Source: Patescibacteria group bacterium (GTDB lineage Bacteria; Patescibacteriota; Patescibacteriia; JAACEG01; JAGUWE01). From it: DNA of 5,426 nt. The stretch lies in contig JAGUWE010000086.1 of NCBI GenBank assembly GCA_020062525.1, positions 1 to 5,426 of the forward strand. The letters run 5' to 3'. Position 1 is the stretch's first letter. Every line of letters starts with the position of its first letter. Shown here one piece after another: positions 1 through 5,426 of this stretch. The translations under genes were made by a program, and so were the position numbers. Below the pieces are notes generated by a model. It was not told where the DNA came from and did no database searches. It was given only the letters and a program-made list of their open reading frames with translations.

Positions 1-129
1 AAATTGGCTGATATTTCCTATAACACGGTAATAAAACTGGAGTCGGGCGGTATCACCAACCCTTCAATTGACACGCTTCAAAAATTAGCCAAAGCCCTTA
101 ATGTTTTGGTTGATGATTTATTGAAGTAA
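1..129 (+). CDS. XRE/Cro-CI family helix-turn-helix regulator, C-terminal part
   Basis: The window opens inside this gene; frame +1 is open from base 1 to the TAA at 127-129, giving the last 42 residues. The visible part matches the second half of an HTH_3 (Cro/C1) domain: a recognition-helix segment ending in NTVIKLESG, the usual loop with N-P-S, then the closing helices IDTLQKLAKALNV and the VDDLL ending. This family binds operator DNA as a dimer and usually acts as a repressor or activator. The protein ends right after the HTH domain, so no C-terminal sensor domain follows; any N-terminal extension is outside the window. It lies 4 bases upstream of radC and is probably co-transcribed with it. 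By analogy with the controller (C) proteins of many restriction-modification systems, it could regulate the downstream R-M genes; this is inference. An antitoxin or a phage-type repressor is an alternative. Confidence 0.85.
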   Translation, partial: KLADISYNTVIKLESGGITNPSIDTLQKLAKALNVLVDDLLK

Positions 130-133
130 AACT

Positions 134-814
134 ATGAAAACTAAAACCAAAAAGACAATTAAAGATTTGCCAAAAGTTGAAAGACCCAGAGAAAAGTTAA
201 TGCAATATGGGCCAGAAAAACTTTCTAACTCTGAACTTTTGGCTATTCTTTTGCGTTCTGGCAAAAAGGGTGAAAATGTTATTGAGTTGGCAAATAAAAT
301 TTTGAAAAGATTTAGTAAAGATGAATTACCAAACTTAACTTTCAACGACTTGAAAGATTATTCTGGTTTAGGTCCGGCTAAAGCTTGTGAGATTATCGCC
401 TGCTTTGAACTTGGGAAAAGATTACTCAAAGATAAAAAAGCAGAAATTTATTTAAAGCCGAAGGAAGTTTGGGAAGAACTAAAAGATTTACGAGACCATA
501 AAAAAGAACATTTTGTTATTTTCTACCTAGATAGCCGGAATCAAGAAATTAAAAGAGAGATTATTTCTATCGGCTCGCTCAATGCTAATTTAGTCCACCC
601 CAGAGAAGTTTTTGAGCCGGCAGTTAGGCATTTAGCCGCTCAAATCCTTTTGGCACATAACCACCCCTCTGGTGATCCAGAACCATCGGAAGACGATTTA
701 GAAATAACAAAAAGGTTAGTGGAGTCTGGTAAAATTTTAGGAATTGAGGTAATTGACCATATCATTATTACTAAAACAGGATTTATAAGTTTTAAAGAGA
801 AAAATTTAATTTAA
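134..814 (+). CDS. radC: RadC-family JAB/MPN+ domain protein
   Basis: This is a full-length RadC (DUF2466) protein of 226 residues, close to the usual family length of about 220-230. The N-terminal part carries the family signature (PREKL, then LSNSELLAILLRSG, residues 18-43) and a helix-hairpin-helix-like segment SGLGPAKA at 77-84. The C-terminal JAB domain has the complete JAMM zinc signature HNHPSGDPEPSEDD, with H175, H177, S185 and D188, preceded by the conserved HPREVF at 155-160. The metal site therefore looks intact and is compatible with a metalloprotease-like or hydrolase activity. The original assignment of RadC to DNA repair has been withdrawn, and its true role remains unsettled; homologues are common in mobile and defence regions. 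The ATG at 134 gives the normal family N-terminus. No clear Shine-Dalgarno sequence precedes it (only GAAG at 123-126). The gene starts 4 bases after the XRE gene and ends 7 bases before the next, so operon expression is likely. Confidence 0.95.
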   Translation: MKTKTKKTIKDLPKVERPREKLMQYGPEKLSNSELLAILLRSGKKGENVIELANKILKRFSKDELPNLTFNDLKDYSGLGPAKACEIIACFELGKRLLKDKKAEIYLKPKEVWEELKDLRDHKKEHFVIFYLDSRNQEIKREIISIGSLNANLVHPREVFEPAVRHLAAQILLAHNHPSGDPEPSEDDLEITKRLVESGKILGIEVIDHIIITKTGFISFKEKNLI

Positions 815-821
815 AATCATT

Positions 822-2003
822 ATGGCTACAATCAAAAACTACATTGAACAATATCTAAAATGGCGCGAGGAGCAAAAAGAAAAAGAATTAGCCGAAAGAG
901 AAGAGCGCGTTGACTGGTATAAAGAAAAAATGGGAAGTCCCGAAAAAATTAAGAATTTTACCGAAAAGGATTTACACGAATTGATTGAAAAACTTTGGGC
1001 TTTAGAATTTTGGCGCAACAAAGCCTATAAAGTTAACAAACTCATTAAAGATAATGGTTTAGATAAACTAAAAACCGCATTTATTAATTTACTTTATTCC
1101 AAACAGCCAATAGCAAAAAAGTGGGACGATTTTAGAAAATCTATTAAAGGACTAGGGCCATCTTCTTTAAGCGAAATTCTTACTTTAGTCTTTCCCGACC
1201 GGTATGGAATTATGAACATGAAGCCCTTAACTGTTTTGCCCTATTTGGGTTTTTTAACCGAGAAAGAAACGAAAAATATCAGCTATGGTTATACTTCGGG
1301 GCGAGACTACGAAAGGTTTATGGAAGCATTTCAAAAAGTTAGAGAGGAGTTAAAAAATAACGGACTTCCGGAAGCAGATTTTATTGATGTTGATTTTTTT
1401 ATCTGGTATTTATTTGAACATGTTTTTGAGCTGAAGTTTAAGCGAGATAAAAAGACAGTTATTAAGTCTGCATTGGGAATCCAAGAAATTACTACCAAAC
1501 CAGAAATCCCCGTTTCTTCCAAAAAGACAAAAGAGATTACAAGCCATTCAGAGGCCGAGTCTATTTTGCTAAAATTAGGTCAAATTTTAGGTTACGATAC
1601 TTACTCGCCCGATAGAAATAAAGATGCTTATGGCCAAAAATTAGAAGATTTAATTTCCCTTGACGCTATCCCTCAATTTACCGCCCCTTCGCTTTTAGAT
1701 ACTATTAGAAATATTGATGTTATATGGTTTGAGGACGAATTCCCTGTTTGCTGTTTCGAAGTAGAACATACGACAGGTGTAACCACCGGCCTTTTGCGGC
1801 TTTATCAAACCAGTCAATTGAATACAAAATTATTTGTTATTGCTCCCGCCGATGTTTTAAAAAAATTTGAAACAGAAATGAATAAAATGCCATTTAGAAA
1901 GATGAAGAATCGCTATATTTTTAGGTCTTACCAAGACTTAATCAATTTCTATTATTTAGCAGAAAATTATACAAAATCTAAGGGTAGTTTCTTTAAAGAA
2001 TAA
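822..2003 (+). CDS. Putative nuclease-domain protein next to an R-M gene
   Basis: This is a 393-residue soluble protein without signal peptide or membrane segments; I cannot assign it to a named family with certainty. Residues 10-40 are very charged and probably helical. Residues 45-205 form a helical region with a segment IKGLGPSSLSEIL (108-120) followed by FPDRYGIMN. This resembles the helix-hairpin-helix-like region found N-terminally in some McrB-like and other restriction proteins. A Lys/Ser/Thr-rich linker lies at about 222-242. The C-terminal part (about 243-380) looks like a divergent PD-(D/E)XK nuclease core: helix with E246, G257YD, then NIDVIW (D299), a strand turn, and FEVEHTTGV (E313, E315, H316), followed by GLLRLYQ and the strand KLFVIAP. 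The usual catalytic lysine would be replaced, the motif reading ExE-H, so activity is uncertain. It lies 7 bases after radC and 6 before the R-M fusion gene, suggesting a co-expressed restriction partner. A tandem TAA TAA closes it. No Shine-Dalgarno sequence is seen. A non-catalytic specificity or accessory protein is the main alternative. Confidence 0.6.
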   Translation: MATIKNYIEQYLKWREEQKEKELAEREERVDWYKEKMGSPEKIKNFTEKDLHELIEKLWALEFWRNKAYKVNKLIKDNGLDKLKTAFINLLYSKQPIAKKWDDFRKSIKGLGPSSLSEILTLVFPDRYGIMNMKPLTVLPYLGFLTEKETKNISYGYTSGRDYERFMEAFQKVREELKNNGLPEADFIDVDFFIWYLFEHVFELKFKRDKKTVIKSALGIQEITTKPEIPVSSKKTKEITSHSEAESILLKLGQILGYDTYSPDRNKDAYGQKLEDLISLDAIPQFTAPSLLDTIRNIDVIWFEDEFPVCCFEVEHTTGVTTGLLRLYQTSQLNTKLFVIAPADVLKKFETEMNKMPFRKMKNRYIFRSYQDLINFYYLAENYTKSKGSFFKE

Positions 2004-2009
2004 TAAATT

Positions 2010-4511
2010 ATGAGTAAAACAAATTATAAACCAATAAAGGAAAGGGTAACCACTGGTGAAGAATTTTCCTTAATTAAAGTTGGCGAACACAAGAACTATT
2101 TTTCTATTACGAGAGATCGAACAAAAATAACTTATAATGCTAGTGGAAAAACTTATAATTTCACCGATCCAGAAGAGATTGTAAGAGCGGCAACCTTTGT
2201 TGACTTAATTGAAAAATATGAATATCCAGAAAAAAGGCTGGACACGGAAGTGTATCCACCAAGGAGAGAACCAAAACTACCCGCAGATATAGTCGTTTAC
2301 GAAGATGATGATAAAGAATCGGTGTTTATTGTTGTAGAAACAAAGGCGAATTCTACTGCCGGAAAAATAATTGAAGCGAAGAGAGAGGGGCTGGGAAACT
2401 CTAACTTATTAAACGCAAAATATCTATATTGCGTGTGTGGGATGGAGAAATTAGTTTTTGATGTAAAAGAAAAACCGCCCCTTTCAAGATTAGAAAAATT
2501 TAGATCACAAAGTATTCCAGTGAAATATGGAAAACTACCAGAGTATAAATACAAAAGAGGCGACCTATCATGGGACTTAGAAAAAGTTGATTTTAATGAA
2601 TTAAGCAGAGTTTTTCAGAAATGCCACAACATAATTTGGGCCGGTGGAAAAAGAGACCCATCTGTTGCTTTTGATGAAATAAGCAAAATTATTTTTACCA
2701 AGTTATACGATGAACGCTCAACTAAAAATGGCGAGTATTACAAGTTTCAAGTAGGGACGCACGAGGATTCTGATGTTGTGACAGAAAGGATTACAAAAAT
2801 CTATGAGAAGGCGAGAGCAACTAATTCCACAGTATTTACGGAGGCTATAAATATACCAGCAGATAAAATCTATGGAGTTGTTGAAACCCTACAAAAAGTT
2901 TCGTTGATACACACCGATTTAGATGCTAAAGGTAGGGCGTTCGAGCAATTTCTTGGGAAAATCTTTAGGGGCGAATTGGGGCAATATTTTACAAGGAGAG
3001 AAATCGTAGAGTTTATGGTTAATGTAGTTAATCCGAAGGAGGACGATTTGATTTTAGATCCCGCCTGCGGGAGCGGCGGATTTTTGCTTTATTCGATGAA
3101 AAAAGTCATCAGCGACATAGACGAACATTATAAGGGCGATTCACCTACCATTGTGAGAAAAAAATATGATTTCTCGCACTACAATGTTTATGGAATTGAA
3201 ATAAACGACAAGATTGCTCGTGTGGCAATGATGGATATGATAATTCACGACGATGGACATTCCAACATCGAATATAACACCGCATTAAATAGTAAGTTTG
3301 AAAATCCAAATATAAAAGACGGGGCTTTCACGCTCATTCTGACAAATCCACCTTTTGGCGATAGGGTAGAAGAAGGAGATAAAGATAAACTGGGGCATAA
3401 TAAGTTAAAAAACTTTGAGTTGTCAGGCGAGAAAGCAAGTCAGCGAGCAGAAACTTTATTTATAGAAAGATGCTACAACTTTTTAGCACCAGATGGGCGC
3501 TTAGCCATTGTCCTACCCGATGGCGTATTAAATAATCCCTCCGATTTTTATGTAAGAGATTTTATAAAAACTAAGTTTGAAATTACCGCCATCGTTTCTT
3601 TGCCAGAATACGCGTTCAGAAAAGCTGGCTCTGGAATGAGGACAAGCCTCCTTTTTTTGAGAAAGTTAAAGAGCGGTGAGAGGGTCAGCAACAACTACCC
3701 CATTTTCATTGGTGTGGCTGAACACATTGGTTATGATGCTACGGGGAGACCAGATAATAACGAACTCCCTGAACTTTTAGAAGATTTTATTAGCAATGCA
3801 GAGAATAAAGACAGAGGACGATACCTGATTAAGTTTCGTGAATTAGTAGATAGGATTGACCCAATGTATTACCATTTGGGATATTTAATTGAAAAACACT
3901 TCAAGCAAATCAGATACGATATCGTTCCATTGAAAAACATTTTGGCCGAACCCTTAATGAGTGGAAAATCACCAAAGGGAGGCGTCAAATATAGCGTTGG
4001 GGACATCCCAAGTATTACAATAGGTAATATGACCGATACCGGGGATTTCAATTTTGATGAATTAAACTATGTCTCTTCTGATTTTTATGATGTTCGAAAA
4101 AACAAACTTCAATTAAAAACCAACGATATATTGGTTGCTAAAGATGGTGCGACTACTGGTAAAACCTCAATAGTTTCAGATGATTTCTCGTTCCCAGATT
4201 GTATATTTACAGAGCATATATTTAGATTAAGAATTGATACTACGAAAGCGAACCCGCTTTATGTTTTCTATTTTCTGCACGGTGCTTTAGGTCAAATGCA
4301 ACTAAAAAGACAGGTAAGCGGAGGGGCACAGGGGGGAATTACTAAAGAGTTTATTGATAAAATGCAAATCCCCCTTCCACCGATTAAAGTGCAAGAGCAA
4401 ATAGTGAATCGTGCCATCTCTATTAGGAAAGAAGCAAATCAACTAATAAAACAGGCAAAGGGTAAATTCACCGAAATAGAAACCGAATTAGAGAAGATTA
4501 TTAAGAGATAA
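2010..4511 (+). CDS. Single-chain restriction-modification enzyme (HsdR_N-HsdM-HsdS-like fusion)
   Basis: This 833-residue protein joins three functions. Residues about 20-155 resemble the HsdR N-terminal nuclease domain, with a PD-(D/E)XK site at D93 (PADIVVY) and E110-T-K112. Residues about 195-310 resemble the helical HsdM N-terminus. Residues 305-550 are a gamma-type N6-adenine methyltransferase: FEQFLGKIFRGELGQYFTRREI (motif X region), DPACGSGGFL at 350-359 (SAM-binding motif I), GIEIND at 395-400, and catalytic NPPFG at 446-450. Residues 635-790 form one HsdS-like target-recognition domain (GDIPSITIGN, NDILVAKDGATTGKTS, GGAQGGITKEFI, then QIPLPPIKVQEQ), followed by a charged helix to the end. 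It should methylate adenine in its target and cut unmethylated DNA. No DEAD/helicase motor is present, so it differs from type I and fits type IIG/IIB-like R-M-S enzymes, although it is shorter than many of those. The catalytic motifs look intact. It starts 6 bases after the putative nuclease gene and has no Shine-Dalgarno sequence. Target sequence and true cleavage activity cannot be read from here. Confidence 0.9.
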   Translation: MSKTNYKPIKERVTTGEEFSLIKVGEHKNYFSITRDRTKITYNASGKTYNFTDPEEIVRAATFVDLIEKYEYPEKRLDTEVYPPRREPKLPADIVVYEDDDKESVFIVVETKANSTAGKIIEAKREGLGNSNLLNAKYLYCVCGMEKLVFDVKEKPPLSRLEKFRSQSIPVKYGKLPEYKYKRGDLSWDLEKVDFNELSRVFQKCHNIIWAGGKRDPSVAFDEISKIIFTKLYDERSTKNGEYYKFQVGTHEDSDVVTERITKIYEKARATNSTVFTEAINIPADKIYGVVETLQKVSLIHTDLDAKGRAFEQFLGKIFRGELGQYFTRREIVEFMVNVVNPKEDDLILDPACGSGGFLLYSMKKVISDIDEHYKGDSPTIVRKKYDFSHYNVYGIEINDKIARVAMMDMIIHDDGHSNIEYNTALNSKFENPNIKDGAFTLILTNPPFGDRVEEGDKDKLGHNKLKNFELSGEKASQRAETLFIERCYNFLAPDGRLAIVLPDGVLNNPSDFYVRDFIKTKFEITAIVSLPEYAFRKAGSGMRTSLLFLRKLKSGERVSNNYPIFIGVAEHIGYDATGRPDNNELPELLEDFISNAENKDRGRYLIKFRELVDRIDPMYYHLGYLIEKHFKQIRYDIVPLKNILAEPLMSGKSPKGGVKYSVGDIPSITIGNMTDTGDFNFDELNYVSSDFYDVRKNKLQLKTNDILVAKDGATTGKTSIVSDDFSFPDCIFTEHIFRLRIDTTKANPLYVFYFLHGALGQMQLKRQVSGGAQGGITKEFIDKMQIPLPPIKVQEQIVNRAISIRKEANQLIKQAKGKFTEIETELEKIIKR

Positions 4512-4543
4512 ATTATTTACTTTAGACGAGGCGACTAAAAAGG

Positions 4544-4572
4544 TTGAGGAAACTATAAAATAGCGGTATAAT
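4544..4572 (+). promoter_or_regulatory. Predicted sigma70-type promoter
   Basis: The gap after the R-M gene contains TTGAGG at 4544-4549 and a perfect TATAAT at 4567-4572, separated by 17 bases, the optimal spacing. The -35 box matches TTGACA in four of six positions. Transcription would be expected to start about 4578-4580, only three to five bases before the ATG at 4583, so the transcript would be nearly leaderless. This is the only sizeable intergenic gap in the window, which supports separate transcription of the downstream pair. Chance occurrence of TATAAT is easy in AT-rich DNA, but the matched -35 and the spacing make this better than average. Confidence 0.65.
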
Positions 4573-4581
4573 AAAAATACC
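4565..4581. repeat. Short inverted repeat over -10 box and start region
   Basis: GGTAT at 4565-4569 and ATACC at 4577-4581 form a perfect 5-base dyad with a 7-base AT-only spacer, centred at 4573. It covers the predicted -10 box and transcription start and ends one base before the ATG at 4583. A repressor bound here would block the promoter, so it may be an operator. The arms are short and could be chance; no second copy was noticed elsewhere in the window. Confidence 0.3.
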
Positions 4582-4582
4582 T

Positions 4583-4780
4583 ATGAAGAGACAAAAACAA
4601 GCTCAAAAATTAGGCGAACAAATGAAGGACTTTTTAGAGAAAAACCCTGCAATTAAGGAGGCACTGCGGGTATTTGACATTTCCTATGACCAATATCAAA
4701 AAGCTATGGAGAGCGGTTATAACTTTTATACTGATACCTCTACTTCTCCGCGAGAGGTTAAGTTCAAAAAATCAATATGA
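4583..4780 (+). CDS. Small hypothetical protein upstream of Clp-fold protease
   Basis: This is a 65-residue protein that I do not recognise. It is strongly basic and charged at the start (MKRQKQAQKLGEQMK). Two probable helices follow: residues about 8-19 and NPAIKEALRVFDIS into YDQYQKAMES (21-44). The second stretch has a helix-turn-helix-like layout around the IS turn. The tail (NFYTDTSTSPREVKF) looks unstructured. It has no signal peptide, membrane segment or cysteine. Coding status is supported by the promoter just upstream, and by its TGA (4778-4780) overlapping the ATG of the protease gene (4777-4779) in an ATGA junction typical of translational coupling. The start codon lies 10 bases after the -10 box, and no ribosome binding site precedes it, as expected for a leaderless or nearly leaderless message. 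It could be a regulator, adaptor or substrate of the protease; none of these is shown. Overlapping frame +3 is also open but lacks this context. Confidence 0.7.
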   Translation: MKRQKQAQKLGEQMKDFLEKNPAIKEALRVFDISYDQYQKAMESGYNFYTDTSTSPREVKFKKSI

Positions 4781-5426
4781 CAAGCTGGCAAGATATTCAA
4801 AAAGAGATAGTAGAGGCCCAACAAAGGATAAATCAAGGACAATTTCCGGGACAGCGAATAAGTGGTTTTGATATCGTAAGGCGAGCAAAATACGATTTAG
4901 TAAAAAGTATTACAGGCCGTCCACTTTTAGTTTATGCGACAGCTTTTCATAATCCAATCAAAGCCCAAATAGCCACGCCATTTCTCACAATTGATCTTTC
5001 AGACAAAGATGGTTTTTACGAAATAATCCGTAATATTAAATCCCAAGAGGCAGATATCTTTCTGCATAGCCCGGGCGGTTCAGCCGAAGCGACAGAATCT
5101 ATTGTTAAAATTCTCCGCAAAAAGTTCAAAACAGCACGATTTATTGTTACGGGAGCAGCCAAAAGCGCAGCTACAATGTTAGTTTTATCGGGCGATAGTA
5201 TTTTAATGGACAATTCGGCCGAGTTAGGTCCAATTGACCCACAAGTTAGAGTGCGAGGGCGATTTTCTCCTGCGGGTTCTATCATCGAGCAATTTGACCA
5301 AGCAGCAAAAGAATTAAAGAAAGACCCCTCACAATTGCCAGTTTGGATACCTATATTACAAGAATTCGCCCCCGCTTTATTGGTAGAATGTGATAATTTT
5401 ATAGGGCTTTCTAAAAGACTTTCCAC
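4777..5426 (+). CDS. SDH/SppA-like Clp-fold serine protease, N-terminal part
   Basis: Frame +1 stays open from the ATG at 4777 to the right edge, giving 216 residues; the C-terminus is missing. After a charged helical start (about 1-45), the Clp/crotonase-fold core follows: strand LLVYAT (50-55), strand ADIFLHSPGGSAEATESIV (92-110) with the oxyanion-type PGG loop, strand FIVTGAAKSAATMLVLSGDSILM (122-144), and SAELGPIDPQ (147-156). The AAKSAATM segment places Ser130 where S49/SDH-type proteases carry the nucleophile, and the ELGPIDPQ block is typical of the serine dehydrogenase proteinase (SDH) and SppA-related group. The general-base lysine would lie downstream and cannot be assigned. No signal peptide or membrane anchor is visible at this start, so a cytoplasmic location is likely, unlike classical SppA. 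It overlaps the 65-residue gene by four bases (ATGA) and has no Shine-Dalgarno sequence of its own, so it probably depends on coupled translation. Substrates are unknown. Such proteases are sometimes annotated near restriction-modification genes, but a functional link here is inference. Confidence 0.88.
   Translation, partial: MTSWQDIQKEIVEAQQRINQGQFPGQRISGFDIVRRAKYDLVKSITGRPLLVYATAFHNPIKAQIATPFLTIDLSDKDGFYEIIRNIKSQEADIFLHSPGGSAEATESIVKILRKKFKTARFIVTGAAKSAATMLVLSGDSILMDNSAELGPIDPQVRVRGRFSPAGSIIEQFDQAAKELKKDPSQLPVWIPILQEFAPALLVECDNFIGLSKRLS

Noticed and set aside
118..345. Reverse-strand open frame opposite radC
   Set aside because: It is fully covered by the well-supported radC gene and has no family resemblance; composition is that of an antisense shadow.
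839..1522. Two reverse-strand open frames (839-1021 and 1331-1522) opposite the nuclease-like gene
   Set aside because: Short, Ser/Phe-rich translations typical of the reverse of a Lys/Glu-rich gene, with no start signals or neighbours in the same direction.
2297..4051. Reverse-strand open frames (2297-2554 and 3869-4051) opposite the R-M gene
   Set aside because: They lie within conserved domains of the sense gene and show no recognisable motif.
4512..4582. Possible terminator after the R-M gene
   Set aside because: No GC-rich stem followed by a T-run could be found; the only dyad is a short AT-rich one overlapping the promoter.
4674..4871. Forward open frame overlapping the small gene and the protease start
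   Set aside because: It conflicts with both the 65-residue gene and the protease, which have a promoter and an ATGA coupling; its translation shows no motif.
5016..5426. Long reverse-strand open frame of at least 136 residues opposite the protease
   Set aside because: The forward strand encodes clear Clp-fold protease motifs over the same bases; the reverse translation has no recognisable domain.
1..5426. CRISPR array, tRNA/rRNA, insertion sequence or helicase motor of a classical type I system
   Set aside because: No spaced direct repeats, cloverleaf, rRNA signature, transposase or DEAD-box/Walker motifs of HsdR were seen on either strand.

Overview
The window is AT-rich and densely packed, and every supportable gene lies on the + strand. 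Genes are separated by 4 to 7 bases or overlap, except for one 71-base gap. Stops are TAA and TGA with the standard bacterial meaning. None of the visible starts has a convincing Shine-Dalgarno sequence. Small, low-GC, tightly packed genes with an accessory restriction cluster would suit a Patescibacteria/CPR-type bacterium, but this assignment is an inference; no taxonomic marker gene is present.

Region 1 (1-4511) reads as one operon-like block. It starts with the C-terminal end of an XRE-type helix-turn-helix regulator, cut by the window edge. Next comes a full-length RadC-family JAB/MPN+ protein with all its metal-binding residues. The third gene is a 393-residue protein whose C-terminal half looks like a divergent PD-(D/E)XK nuclease domain (D...ExE-H). 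The fourth is an 833-residue restriction-modification fusion: an HsdR_N-like nuclease domain, an HsdM-like N6-adenine methyltransferase, and a single HsdS-like target-recognition domain, with no helicase motor. The cluster is best read as a motorless, type IIG/IIB-like R-M system. A possible transcriptional controller, a RadC homologue and a possible second nuclease are encoded directly upstream.

Region 2 (4512-5426) starts with a 71-base gap. The gap holds a strong-looking sigma70-type promoter (TTGAGG, 17 bases, TATAAT) whose predicted transcript would begin only a few bases before the next ATG. Two translationally coupled genes follow: an unrecognised 65-residue protein, and the first 216 residues of a ClpP/SppA-fold serine protease of the SDH/S49-like type, which runs off the right edge.

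The most interesting points are the compact R-M fusion next to an uncharacterised nuclease-like partner, the RadC gene inside this operon, and the small-protein/protease module with its own nearly leaderless promoter. Whether these form one defence system cannot be decided from the sequence alone.
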